Assembly: GCF_946479975.1 (NCBI RefSeq)
Contig: NZ_CAMLIX010000048.1
Span: forward strand, 1 to 23,509
Direction: 5' to 3'
Origin: an uncultured Flavobacterium sp.
GTDB lineage: Bacteria; Bacteroidota; Bacteroidia; Flavobacteriales; Flavobacteriaceae
Length of the DNA: 23,509 bases
Shown here: one piece after another, positions 12,831 to 21,667 of the stretch
Numbering within the stretch: the first letter of the stretch is position 1
Layout: each line of letters opens with the position of its first letter
The notes under the pieces: generated by a model
Told to the model about the DNA's origin: nothing
The model's database searches: none
What the model saw: only the letters and a program-made list of their open reading frames with translations
Position numbers and translations under genes: made by a program

Positions 12831-14240
12831 ATGAAAACACTATATAAAATCGGACTTGTTTTACTTACCGGAACACTGATGACATCGTGTGTGGTAGGAA
12901 AAAAATATTCCCGAACAGATTTAAATGCTCCAGAAAAATACCGCGAAGAAATGGCGGTTACTGGCGACACGGTTTTACTGCCGTGGAAAAGTTATTACAA
13001 AGATCCTTTGTTGGTTAATTTAATTGAAAAAGCCCTCGTTAAAAACAACGAGGTGCTTATTGCAATGAAAAGTATGGAACAACTTGACCTTTCTTACAAG
13101 CAAGCCAAGTTGTCCTTACTTCCAACACTAGATTTTGATGCGGCTGGAACTCGTTCGTATCTTTCAAAAAACTCGTTAAACGGATCTTTAAGTTCGCAGT
13201 TTACTAGCAAAGATTATATTGACGATTACAGCGCGACACTAAAAATGTCTTGGGAAGTAGATATTTGGGGAAAAGCAGCCATGCAGAAAAGAGATGCAAA
13301 AGCGGCATATTTTTCTCAAAAAGAAAACCTTTCAGCTTTAAAAACTAGAATTATTGTTCAAGTGGCGCAGTCGTATTACAATCTTTTAGGCCTAGACGAA
13401 CAGTTGAAAATTGCCCAAAAGAATATCGAATTAAGCACGAGTACTTTAAGTATGATGAAATTGCAGTACAATTCAGGTTCCATCAGTTCTTTGGCGGTAA
13501 ATCAGACCGAAGCTCAGAAAAAAACAGCTGAGTTGTTAGTGCCTTTAGCGAAAGCAAATATTGCAGTGCAGGAAAATGCCTTGCAGATTCTTTGCGGAGA
13601 ATATCCAGAAAGTGTAGCACGCGCAGGAAATATTGACGCTGCAGCAATTTCTGTAGTTTTTCCAACGGGAATTCCGGTTTCGCTTTTAAGCCGAAGACCA
13701 GACGTAAAAGCGAGCGAATATGCTGTCATGTCTGCAACTGCCAAAACAGGATTGGCAAAAGCAACAATGTATCCAACTTTAAGTTTGAATCCGTCAATTG
13801 GTATCAACTCATTTGAATTTGATACTTGGTTTAATTTTCCAGGATCGGTTACAAAAAATATCGCAGCCAATTTAGCGCAGCCCATTTTTAGAAAAAAAGC
13901 TTTGAGAACAGCTTATGAAGTGGCCGTTTTAGAACAAGAAAAAGCAGTTGTTCAGTTTAAACAATCTTTTATTACGGCAGTTGGCGAGGTTAACGACGCC
14001 ATGTCAAGATTAAAATATGCTGATGAAAGAATTGTTTTAGCCGAAGAAAAAGCAGCGTCTTTAGACAAATCTACCGCAGATGCTTCGTTACTTTATAAAA
14101 GCGGAATGGCCAATTATCTAGAAGTGATTACAGCTCAAAACAGTTCACTGCAAAATGATCTTGATGTTGTGACTATTAAATTAGAAAAACTAAATGCGGC
14201 CATAAATCTTTACCGTGCCTTGGGTGGCGGAGTAGAGTAG
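12831..14240 (+). CDS. RND efflux outer-membrane lipoprotein channel (NodT/OprM type)
   Basis: A 469-residue TolC-like outer-membrane factor and third member of the efflux operon. The lipobox LMTSC places the lipidated Cys20 after a short hydrophobic signal. Both internal repeats of the family are visible, for example the LDFDAAGTRSY...MSWEVDIWGKA segment (about 100-150) and the matching LNPSIGINSF...NLAQPIFRKKALRTAYE segment (about 320-365). The latter carries the typical LAQPIF motif. GIPVSLLSRRPDVKASEY is the conserved mid-region signature. It starts two bases after the pump stop codon, implying translational coupling. A strong terminator follows. Confidence 0.94.
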   Translation: MKTLYKIGLVLLTGTLMTSCVVGKKYSRTDLNAPEKYREEMAVTGDTVLLPWKSYYKDPLLVNLIEKALVKNNEVLIAMKSMEQLDLSYKQAKLSLLPTLDFDAAGTRSYLSKNSLNGSLSSQFTSKDYIDDYSATLKMSWEVDIWGKAAMQKRDAKAAYFSQKENLSALKTRIIVQVAQSYYNLLGLDEQLKIAQKNIELSTSTLSMMKLQYNSGSISSLAVNQTEAQKKTAELLVPLAKANIAVQENALQILCGEYPESVARAGNIDAAAISVVFPTGIPVSLLSRRPDVKASEYAVMSATAKTGLAKATMYPTLSLNPSIGINSFEFDTWFNFPGSVTKNIAANLAQPIFRKKALRTAYEVAVLEQEKAVVQFKQSFITAVGEVNDAMSRLKYADERIVLAEEKAASLDKSTADASLLYKSGMANYLEVITAQNSSLQNDLDVVTIKLEKLNAAINLYRALGGGVE

Positions 14241-14250
14241 ACTCCATAAA

Positions 14251-14304
14251 AAAATAAAATTCACCATCTCTGTAAATAATTGCAGTGATGGTGAATTTTT
14301 ATTT
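14251..14304. terminator. bidirectional intrinsic terminator
   Basis: AAAATTCACCATC (14256-14268) pairs perfectly with 14287-14299. After one T-T mismatch the stem continues inward through six pairs, one of them G-U in the plus-strand RNA. Outward it continues with a single bulged base into A-rich and T-rich flanks, giving a T run on both strands. It lies between the converging efflux operon (stop 14240) and the GNAT-like gene (stop 14349), so it serves both. Confidence 0.9.
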
Positions 14305-14348
14305 TAATTGAATTTCGGAAATAAACTTAAACGCAGCTTTTTTATTTT

Positions 14349-14855
14349 TTAAACAATTTCTTTTTTTAGAAAAAGCTGTTTTTCAGGAAGATTTTCAAGC
14401 GAACTTTCTACATAATCAAATGGTTTATAATTCAGAGAAAGCAGCATTTCTTTCAAAGTAACATCAGATTCAAAAAATTTGACCCAGACCAAATCGTGTT
14501 TTCTTTGTTTAGCAATCACTTCGGCGCGATTAAAAAGTATTTCAATTTCTTCGACATCAGAATAAACAATATGTTCAAAGCAGATTGGTTTTTCGGCATC
14601 TATTTTTTCATTAAAAATTCTCGAAGAATTCAATTGAAGAAAAGAAGACGGAGTTTCATCCTCATGAACCATTAAAACTTCAATATTAAAATCATTTTGA
14701 ACTTTAAAAAGCGCTGGAATAGAAAGTGCTTCTGCAGTATATTTTTCGCCGATTGTTTCAGATGAAAATAAATTTGAATAGAACTTTTTTGCCTGATCTT
14801 CCATCCAAGTGGCAGTATCTTGTATAATGACTACAAATTGAGCTTTTTTTAACAT
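14349..14855 (-). CDS. small GNAT-like protein, function unknown
   Basis: A 168-residue soluble protein that I do not recognise with certainty. The C-terminal half has the shape of a GNAT acetyltransferase. A strand (FEHIVYSD, about 93-100) is followed by a helix (about 102-117), a strand (LVWVKFFES) and a final helix-strand ending LLSLNYKPFDYVESSL, like the family's 'Y..GF' end. The acetyl-CoA pyrophosphate loop (Q/RxxGxG/A) is not evident, so it may be a non-catalytic or very diverged member. It has no signal peptide or membrane segment. It lies 96 bases downstream of the AraC-type gene on the same strand. The ATG is preceded by AAAAAA with no Shine-Dalgarno sequence. Confidence 0.6.
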   Translation of the reverse strand: MLKKAQFVVIIQDTATWMEDQAKKFYSNLFSSETIGEKYTAEALSIPALFKVQNDFNIEVLMVHEDETPSSFLQLNSSRIFNEKIDAEKPICFEHIVYSDVEEIEILFNRAEVIAKQRKHDLVWVKFFESDVTLKEMLLSLNYKPFDYVESSLENLPEKQLFLKKEIV

Positions 14856-14871
14856 TTTTTTAGGTATTGAA

Positions 14872-14918
14872 TTATCCCTACAAAATTCCTTTAATTTGGT
14901 TTATAAATAAAGGGATAA
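14872..14918. repeat. inverted repeat upstream of GNAT-like gene
   Basis: TTATCCCT (14872-14879) and AGGGATAA (14911-14918) are exact reverse complements, with the smaller pair CCTTTA and TAAAGG partly nested. The site lies 16-63 bases upstream of the GNAT-like ATG, in the gap after the AraC-type gene. It could be an operator or a leader hairpin. There is no T run for a terminator. Confidence 0.45.
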
Positions 14919-14951
14919 AAGTCTGATATGTTCGTCATAAAGTCGGTTTTG

Positions 14952-15809
14952 CTACAAATTGCTTCGGTATTCTAAAGGAGAAAAACCAGTGTAATTTTTG
15001 AAGAATTTTCCAAAAACAGACTGATTAGAAAAATGCAGTTCCTCACTAATCTGATTGATTGTCAATGATTTGTTTTGAAGTAAAACTTTGGCTTCTAAAA
15101 TCACCATTTCATCAATCCATTCGCGCGTGGTTTTCCCGCTGTTGTTTTTTATTACTTCAGAAAGGTATTTTCGTGTCACATTCAAACCGTCTGCATAATG
15201 CAATGGAGAACGATGTTTGATAAAATCTTTGACTAGAAGTTCCTTAAATTTTTCAAACAAGGGATTTTGAATTTCTTTGTTCGGAAGATTTTGTTTGATC
15301 GAATCCAATTCGAATATTAAAATGTACAAATAACTTCTAAGAATTGATGCTTGATGAAAATGATCTGCTTTTAAGGTTTCCCGAATTAATGAAAAAAGCT
15401 GTTCAAACTTAGGTTTCGTTTTTTTGTTTAAAGGAAAAACATGTTTATCACTATTTTCGAAGAAATCATATTGAGATAGAAAGAAGACATTTGCTTGACT
15501 TTTTAGAAAAAATTCCGGCTTAAAAAAGATAATGTCCATCAAAATTTCCTCGCTGTTTTTGCTGAAACTTCTAATTACATTTGGACCCAGAGCCAATATT
15601 GCCGGAGCTTCAATGACAATTTTATCCAATCGCGTCTGCATTACAATGCTTCCTTTTTTCAAGAATTCGACAGCATAACTTTCAGCTCGATACGGATTAT
15701 CTATGTACGGATGATCTTCAATTTGTACAAAAAAATAATCTTTCTTGTCGTCTTGATTGGTAAACAAGCTTTTGTGATGCTCGAGCGTAAAAGTGTTGAT
15801 TTTGCTCAT
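14952..15809 (-). CDS. AraC-family transcriptional regulator
   Basis: A 285-residue regulator. The N-terminal part (about 1-170) looks like a cupin-type ligand domain: YAVEFLKKGSIVMQ followed by APAILALGPNVIRSF. The C-terminal part (about 188-285) is the double helix-turn-helix of AraC. LNVTRKYLSEVIKNNSGKTT is the first unit and INQISEELHFSNQSVFGKFF the second, ending in the family signature GFSPLEYR. The open frame extends 12 codons upstream to a TTG at 15845, but that TTG lies inside a consensus -7 box (15843-15850). The ATG at 15807-15809 is therefore chosen. Possible targets are the following GNAT-like gene and the convergent efflux operon; neither is shown by the sequence. Confidence 0.92.
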   Translation of the reverse strand: MSKINTFTLEHHKSLFTNQDDKKDYFFVQIEDHPYIDNPYRAESYAVEFLKKGSIVMQTRLDKIVIEAPAILALGPNVIRSFSKNSEEILMDIIFFKPEFFLKSQANVFFLSQYDFFENSDKHVFPLNKKTKPKFEQLFSLIRETLKADHFHQASILRSYLYILIFELDSIKQNLPNKEIQNPLFEKFKELLVKDFIKHRSPLHYADGLNVTRKYLSEVIKNNSGKTTREWIDEMVILEAKVLLQNKSLTINQISEELHFSNQSVFGKFFKNYTGFSPLEYRSNL

Positions 15810-15842
15810 TTCTTGCGAAGCTTTTAGAAAATTTAGTTCCTT

Positions 15843-15850
15843 CAAATATA
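15843..15850 (-). promoter_or_regulatory. -7 box of the AraC-type gene
   Basis: On the minus strand the sequence reads TATATTTG, an exact TAnnTTTG match. Transcription would start near 15837, about 28 bases before the ATG at 15809. No TTG is seen 17-23 bases upstream, so the -33 element is weak or absent. Confidence 0.5.
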
Positions 15851-15897
15851 ATATAAATTTATGTTGTTATGTATTGAAATTAAGTTTGTAAAATAAT

Positions 15898-15922
15898 AAA
15901 GGCCGTCTTTTGGACAGCCTTT
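15898..15922 (-). terminator. terminator of the M16 peptidase operon
   Basis: AAAGGC (15898-15903), one base, GTC (15905-15907), a 5-base loop, GAC (15913-15915), one base, GCCTTT (15917-15922). The odd pair is C-A in plus-strand RNA but U-G in minus-strand RNA, so the 10-bp stem is complete only when transcribed leftward. The downstream tract on the minus strand is ATTATTTT. It lies 76 bases after the M16 stop codon. Confidence 0.75.
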
Positions 15923-15998
15923 AAAAACTAATTAAAATAAAAAATAAAAAAATCCATAAGAATATTTTGAACCCTCAAACTAAAATTGGGTTCAATTC

Positions 15999-18794
15999 TT
16001 ACTTTGCTTTCATCAGCACTTGCACGCTGTTTGACTTTTTCAAAGCATTTACTGTAAATTCTTTTACATCCTTTGCAGTAATTGAGTTTAGTGTATTTTT
16101 AAGAAGTTCTGTATCTATTGGAGCTTCATCATTACGAACGTAAGACGTCAAAGCGTTCAGCCAGTAATTATTCTGTTTAATTTGTTCCTGATGGTTTTTT
16201 ACAATAGACTGTTTGATGTCTTCGAGCATATTTGCCGGAATATTTTCGGTCTGAACTCTTGAAAGTTCGGCATGAACAATTTTTACCAAAGCATCTGCTT
16301 TATCAGGATTACAATCGAAATTGATTTCTAAAGAAAATAACGGACTTGGAAACTGCGATAAATTGGCTCCAACCTGAACGCCGTAACTACCGCCTTCTTC
16401 TTCACGAATGGTTTCTAGATAACGTTTTGTAAGCCATTCAGACAACATATAACTTAAGATTTTGTTCTTTTTAGTGTACACAGCCTCTTTATTTTCAAGA
16501 TGAAGATAAACCGTTGTTTTTGGTGTATCCATCGTTCTCAGAATCGTTTTTTCTACTTTCCCGTCTTTCATAAAAATTTTATGATCAACATATTTTTCTT
16601 CTTTTTGGTTCGATTGAATATTTCCTAAATATGTATTGATTACAGCAATATCTTGCTCTGAAATATTTCCTACGAATAGAAAAGTAAAATCGGCAGCGTT
16701 GGAGAAACGTTCGGTATAGAATTTTTTAGCTTTATTTAAATCCAATGCATTGATAAAATCTTGGGATAAAAGCCAGTTACGTTTGCTGTAATTGGTATTT
16801 AAATTTGAAATCGTATCGCTTAAAGCCTTTTCGTTGCTGTTGGGAGCATTGTTTAATTTGTTTTGGTATTGCTCCTTTATTTTATCAAAAGTACTGTTGT
16901 CAAATCTCGGATGCTGGAAATACAAATAAGTAAGCTGTAACAAAGTGGTTAACGATTCTTTGTTGCTGCTTCCGTTAAAACCTTCGTACAAACCTCCAAT
17001 ATACGGACTCACAGTGGCGGTTTTTCCCGTTAGTTTCTTTTTTAAATCGGTAAATTTATAATCGCCTAAACCAGAATAAGTAGCGACACCAGTCGCAATT
17101 TGTGCCGACGGAATGTCTTTCCAATCTGCCAGAGAATTTCCTCCGGCGCTGTAAGCACTAAACAAGATTTGATCTTTACTCAAATCAGTCGGATAAATAA
17201 TCACTTTTGCACCGTTTGACAGAGTGTATTTTTTCGCATTCGCGAAAGCTTTAATGTCTTCTGTTTTTACAATTGCTTTTGCTGTCAATTGCTCTTTTAC
17301 CAGTGACGCTGTTAATTCTTCTTCTTTGTAAGGTTCTAATTTTGAGTTCGAAATGGTTTTCATCGCATTCCAATACTCGTTTGCTTCCGGGAATTTTGTT
17401 GCCACATCTTCTGGAGCAGAAACCGATAACACTAAATTATCTTTTGGATTTAAAGCTTTAAAAGCAGTATTTACCTGAGCTAAAGTAACATTGTTCAGGA
17501 AAGCATTGATCCATTCGTGTTCTCCTTCAACAGAAAAAACAGGATTTGCTTCTAAAAAATAAAGCTGTAATTGCTCTGCCCAGTAACTGTTACCAATTTT
17601 ATCTTTATTTATTAAACGATTATCATAGCTGGTGCGCATTTTAGTTTTCAAACGATCCAATTCCTGCTGTGTGAATCCGTTTTGCATGGCTCTTTCAAAT
17701 TCTCTGTAAGCTTCTGTAAAAGCTTCTATGAATTTTCCTTTTTTAGGAGTAACCATAAGTGAAAATTTACTGTCTAATCTCGAAAGATTTTCATTTGAAA
17801 TTCCGAATGCCAAACCTGCAGTTTCGTTATTAATGATGTATTCGTTAAAACGAGTATTCATCAATTGCATCGCCAGATTTTCCTGCATGCTTTTGGTCAT
17901 TTCTGCCTGATCCTGAACTAAAGGTTTAGGTTTGTTGTACGAAAGAGAAATTCCCGAACGTTGCAATTCTTTGTCTGTTGCCAGTACATAACGGTTTCCT
18001 TTTTGTAACGGAATTTTTTCGTATTCTCTTTTATTGATTTTTTTGGGAGTTGGAATTGAACCAAAAATCTCTTTAACACGTTTTTCAACTAAAGCGACAT
18101 CAACATCTCCTACAATTACGACAGCCTGATTTTGTGGCTGATACCACTTTTTGTAATAATCTCTTAATACCTGGTATTTGAAATTATTAATCACATTTAA
18201 ATCTCCAATTACATTTCGTTTCGCATATTTTGAACCTTCAAAAATAACTTTATTAATTTTTTCTCCCGTTCTGTAATCTGCATTTCTCCTCGTGCGCCAT
18301 TCTTCGCGAATTACGCCTCTTTCTGCATCAATTTCGTTATTAGCAAGTAGGAGAGAGCCCGACCAGTCATGCAGTACGTACATACAAGAATCCAGTAAAG
18401 TTTTGTTTTGCGAAGGAACATTGCTGATGTTGTAAACGGTTTCGTCGTAAGCTGTGTAAGCATTAATGTCTTTACCGAAAGAAACACCTTGTTTTTCTAA
18501 CATATTGATGATGCCTTTTCCTTTAAAATGCTCCGTTCCGTTAAACGCCATGTGTTCTAGAAAATGTGCTAATCCGTCCTGATCGTCATTTTCTAAAATA
18601 GCGCCAACGTTCTGCACAAAGTAAAAATCGGCTCTGTCTTTTGGCCATTCGTTGTGCATGATAAAATACTGCATTCCGTTTGGAAGCGTTCCGTGTGCCA
18701 CTTCTTTAGGCAGCGGAAACGTTGTTTTAAACTGCGCCGAAACTTGAGATAAACCCAAAATAAGGAAATGCGCTATAATTAATTTTGTTTTCAT
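15999..18794 (-). CDS. M16 family zinc metallopeptidase (insulinase-like)
   Basis: A 931-residue secreted or periplasmic peptidase with both M16 halves fused. Residues 1-20 are a signal peptide (LGLSQVSA before QF). The inverted zinc motif HxxEH is HFLEH at 77-81, with Glu80 as the base, and the third zinc ligand Glu158 follows at the family's 76-residue spacing in NEIDAERG. The N-terminal LPNGMQYFIMHNEWPKDRAD start is typical of Bacteroidota M16 proteins. The C-terminal half (from about residue 520, KYTLSNGAKVIIYPTD) lacks HxxEH and is the usual inactive partner half that closes the chamber. It degrades peptides released into the envelope. Last gene of the TlpA/S9/M16 set, separated from S9 by 251 bases containing two inverted repeats. 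Confidence 0.93.
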   Translation of the reverse strand: MKTKLIIAHFLILGLSQVSAQFKTTFPLPKEVAHGTLPNGMQYFIMHNEWPKDRADFYFVQNVGAILENDDQDGLAHFLEHMAFNGTEHFKGKGIINMLEKQGVSFGKDINAYTAYDETVYNISNVPSQNKTLLDSCMYVLHDWSGSLLLANNEIDAERGVIREEWRTRRNADYRTGEKINKVIFEGSKYAKRNVIGDLNVINNFKYQVLRDYYKKWYQPQNQAVVIVGDVDVALVEKRVKEIFGSIPTPKKINKREYEKIPLQKGNRYVLATDKELQRSGISLSYNKPKPLVQDQAEMTKSMQENLAMQLMNTRFNEYIINNETAGLAFGISNENLSRLDSKFSLMVTPKKGKFIEAFTEAYREFERAMQNGFTQQELDRLKTKMRTSYDNRLINKDKIGNSYWAEQLQLYFLEANPVFSVEGEHEWINAFLNNVTLAQVNTAFKALNPKDNLVLSVSAPEDVATKFPEANEYWNAMKTISNSKLEPYKEEELTASLVKEQLTAKAIVKTEDIKAFANAKKYTLSNGAKVIIYPTDLSKDQILFSAYSAGGNSLADWKDIPSAQIATGVATYSGLGDYKFTDLKKKLTGKTATVSPYIGGLYEGFNGSSNKESLTTLLQLTYLYFQHPRFDNSTFDKIKEQYQNKLNNAPNSNEKALSDTISNLNTNYSKRNWLLSQDFINALDLNKAKKFYTERFSNAADFTFLFVGNISEQDIAVINTYLGNIQSNQKEEKYVDHKIFMKDGKVEKTILRTMDTPKTTVYLHLENKEAVYTKKNKILSYMLSEWLTKRYLETIREEEGGSYGVQVGANLSQFPSPLFSLEINFDCNPDKADALVKIVHAELSRVQTENIPANMLEDIKQSIVKNHQEQIKQNNYWLNALTSYVRNDEAPIDTELLKNTLNSITAKDVKEFTVNALKKSNSVQVLMKAK

Positions 18795-18858
18795 TTGATA
18801 TTTATTGTTCTTTTTTTTGATTGAATTTTTGTTTGGGAAAAAGTATAAGAAGTCCTTG

Positions 18859-18899
18859 CTGTTGCTTTGAAGGTCTCATGAGAAACCTTCAAATAACAG
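18859..18899. repeat. long hairpin between S9 and M16 genes
   Basis: CTGTT (18859-18863) pairs with AACAG (18895-18899). TTTGAAGGT (from 18866) pairs with ACCTTCAAA (to 18893). The centre TCTCATGAGA is itself a perfect 10-bp palindrome. The minus-strand RNA has no T run after it, so it is more likely an mRNA-processing or stability structure, or a repeat unit, than a terminator for the S9 gene. Confidence 0.7.
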
Positions 18900-18907
18900 T
18901 TTTATTG

Positions 18908-19021
18908 GACGCGGATAAAACGGATTCGCTTTGCGAAAACGCGGATTTAAACGGATTTTCTTTTTTCTTTTTATCTGTGTTTATCCGCGTTTTCGCAAAG
19001 CGAATCTGCAAAATCAGCGTC
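18908..19021. repeat. CGCGGAT/CGCAAAGCG inverted repeat
   Basis: Perfect 24-bp arms lie at 18923-18946 and 18983-19006 (GATTCGCTTTGCGAAAACGC and so on). The outer ends are again related: 18908-18916 and 19013-19021 match with one mismatch. The right end lies 25 bases beyond the S9 stop codon. The left arm itself contains a short palindrome, CGCTTTGCG. Its G/C-rich core stands out from the A/T-rich surroundings, suggesting a dispersed chromosomal repeat. Confidence 0.82.
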
Positions 19022-19045
19022 TAAATAATAAGCATTTAGAAAAAT

Positions 19046-21643
19046 CTACATCCAGTCCGGGCGTGAAGCACCTTTTAGATAGAAATCAAAATACTGCTGC
19101 ATTTTGAGTGTCCAGTCTTTTCTATTGGCCGCAACATCTAAAGTATGTCCTTCTTTTTTGTAGTTAACTAGTAAAGCTGGTTTTCCTAGACGACGAAGTG
19201 CAAAAAACAAAGATTGTCCTTCCTGATAAGGCACTGCACGGTCATTATCATTATGAAAAATAAGGATGGGTGTTGTGATGTTTTTAGCCGAAAATATAGG
19301 CGAATTTTTGATGTATCCGTCCAAATTGTCGTGCATAGAACTTCCCATACGATATTGATCGGCTTCGTATTTAAACATCGTCGAAATACCGTTTGATCGC
19401 ATCACAGGATAATTGGCAGTAAAATTACTCACTCCAGAACCTATAATGGCACAGCTGAAAAGAGCTGTTTTTGTAGTTAAGAAAGAAGTTTCGTAACCGC
19501 CAAAACTATGTCCTTGAATTCCAATTTTACCTTTTTCAGTAATACCTTTTGAAATTAAATATTCAACGCCACTTATGACATCATTGTAAACACTGTTTCC
19601 AACATCACCGTACGTGTAATGCACGTCTGGCTGAAAAACAATATAACCCTGACTTACAAAAGTTGGAATATTAATGTTAGAAGTGCTCACTTCAGGATGA
19701 TGATACTGATTGAATTCTGTAGTATGTTTTTCGTAAAAATGAACAATTACAGGATATGTTTTCTTGCTGTCATAATTGTCCGGAAGATATAGATTTCCCT
19801 GGTTTTCTTTACCGCTAAAACTCTTCCATGTAATTACTTTTGCAGTTCCCCAGGCATAGTCTTTCTGTTGCGGATTAATGTCGGTAATTCTTTGTTGTGA
19901 TTTAAAATTTTCTGTTCCCCACCATAAATCTGAAAAAGTAGTATAGCTTTCTTTAGAAAATAAAACACTTGAATTATCTCCAGAAACTGCTTCAATACGT
20001 ACATTGTATTCTGGATTAGCGAATACTTTGGTAATAGCATTGGCATCGACTAATTTGTAAACACCCTTTGATTTATGTTCTGTATCAAAACCATTTAAGG
20101 TAATAGATTTTCTATTATCTAAATTTCCAATATAGCCTTGTTCACCGTATCGAAGTTCTGTTTGGTTTTTTCTGCCGTACTGCTGTGTAATCGAATACGC
20201 CTTTTTTTGATTGGTCAGGTCAATGGCCCACATATCAAACTGATCGTATAAAACAATCGTATTTCCGTTATTCAACCAGCCTACGATTCCGTAAGCGGTG
20301 TTTGCTGATTTCATATCTACGTTATCATCTGAAACAGGAAAAGGAATCTGTGAACTGATGTTTTTGAACTGCATAGAATTGTTGTCAAAAACGGTCCATG
20401 CTTTTGCTTTTTCATCATAATAAACTGCAAAACTTCCCTGCGGACTCCAGGTTGGACTTCCAAAAACACCTGTCAGCACTTTTGTAGATTTTCCAGTTTC
20501 GGCATCAATCCAGTAAACATCATTTCTTTCGTTAAAAGTCCAGTCAACTTCTACAGTATACGGTTTTTTATCTATCGCAAAAACACCTTTAAAATTACCA
20601 GATTCTGGAGTTAAAATCTGATCGAATTCTGCAGTTGAAGCGACTTTAACTACTTTTTTATTTTGGATATCATAAAGAAATTTCTGTTCGCTTGGTAACG
20701 TTTTTGAACTTCTCAACATTTCCTGTCTGCGTTCCATAGTGCCCTGATCTGATTTCCAGATTTCAACTCCCGATTTAGGAATTTGAGTATTTTCTGGACG
20801 CTTATTTGAATTTACTGATAAAGTAATAAAACGACTGTTTTCATTTAATGCGTAAGCGGTTTTTGAAATCGAATAACCAGCTTCACCTAACTTAATATCA
20901 TCATAATTGAATAACGCTTTTGTTGAATTATTGTTCAGATTAAAATAATAAACCATATTAAAATCGGGACTATTATTTCCTTTTAAGGTAAAAGTGCCGC
21001 CGTTTTCTTTATCGTTTAATTGAAAATCTCCAAAATCCGAAGCTTTTCCGCTGTAGATGGTTTCTTGTTTGCCGCCCGGAATCCCATGTTTTATAAATAC
21101 CTGATCTTTTTCGATCTGCACATACACAACCGACTTGTTTTTTAAAAAACGAGATGATTTGATGTTCTTTACAGCAATACTGTCATTAGTTTCTAAATTG
21201 TAACAAACCAATCGCTGCAGAAAAAAAGTTCCTTTTTCAGCTTCTGGACGCGTGTAATATAGAAAATCAGTTCCTTCAAGTGCATTGGTATAATGCTTGG
21301 TTTTCCAAAGTCTTTTGGCTCCAGTTTTTAAATTTTGAAGCAGTGTACTGTCGTTTTTAGTGTACTGAATCCAATCTTTTTTTCCAATGAATTTCAGATC
21401 ACCGATATTGTCAAGAACTAAACGTTTTCCTTTTGGAGCTTCCTGAACAATAAGCTGTTTTTGATTTTCTTTTTCTTCATCCTGAAATACAGTACTGTAC
21501 GCCATCCATTTCCCGTTATAGGATAAAGATTTGCTGTCAACTCTTTTCCATGATTGATAAGCCGATTCGTCAACTGGTTTTTTCTGTGCAGATAAACTAT
21601 GTACACCCAAAGCGAGTGTACATAGTAAAAGTGTTTTTTTCAT
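19046..21643 (-). CDS. S9 family (prolyl oligopeptidase-type) serine peptidase
   Basis: An 865-residue exported serine peptidase. Residues 1-19 are a signal peptide (ALGVHSLSA before QKK). The N-terminal two-thirds (about 30-600) shows repeating beta-rich WD40/PD40-like segments such as SPQGSFAVYYDEKAKAW, forming the propeller that gates access. The C-terminal domain (about 630-860, PF00326) carries the triad Ser713 in GHSFGGYE, Asp801 in HNDNDRAVPYQ and His833 in KKEGHTL. It ends in ASRPDWM, an ending common in Bacteroidota S9 proteins. It would cleave short peptides, often after proline or at dipeptide steps. It starts 24 bases after the TlpA-like gene and is almost certainly co-transcribed with it. 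Confidence 0.94.
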   Translation of the reverse strand: MKKTLLLCTLALGVHSLSAQKKPVDESAYQSWKRVDSKSLSYNGKWMAYSTVFQDEEKENQKQLIVQEAPKGKRLVLDNIGDLKFIGKKDWIQYTKNDSTLLQNLKTGAKRLWKTKHYTNALEGTDFLYYTRPEAEKGTFFLQRLVCYNLETNDSIAVKNIKSSRFLKNKSVVYVQIEKDQVFIKHGIPGGKQETIYSGKASDFGDFQLNDKENGGTFTLKGNNSPDFNMVYYFNLNNNSTKALFNYDDIKLGEAGYSISKTAYALNENSRFITLSVNSNKRPENTQIPKSGVEIWKSDQGTMERRQEMLRSSKTLPSEQKFLYDIQNKKVVKVASTAEFDQILTPESGNFKGVFAIDKKPYTVEVDWTFNERNDVYWIDAETGKSTKVLTGVFGSPTWSPQGSFAVYYDEKAKAWTVFDNNSMQFKNISSQIPFPVSDDNVDMKSANTAYGIVGWLNNGNTIVLYDQFDMWAIDLTNQKKAYSITQQYGRKNQTELRYGEQGYIGNLDNRKSITLNGFDTEHKSKGVYKLVDANAITKVFANPEYNVRIEAVSGDNSSVLFSKESYTTFSDLWWGTENFKSQQRITDINPQQKDYAWGTAKVITWKSFSGKENQGNLYLPDNYDSKKTYPVIVHFYEKHTTEFNQYHHPEVSTSNINIPTFVSQGYIVFQPDVHYTYGDVGNSVYNDVISGVEYLISKGITEKGKIGIQGHSFGGYETSFLTTKTALFSCAIIGSGVSNFTANYPVMRSNGISTMFKYEADQYRMGSSMHDNLDGYIKNSPIFSAKNITTPILIFHNDNDRAVPYQEGQSLFFALRRLGKPALLVNYKKEGHTLDVAANRKDWTLKMQQYFDFYLKGASRPDWM

Positions 21644-21667
21644 ATTATTAGAATTTCAGAAAGCGAA

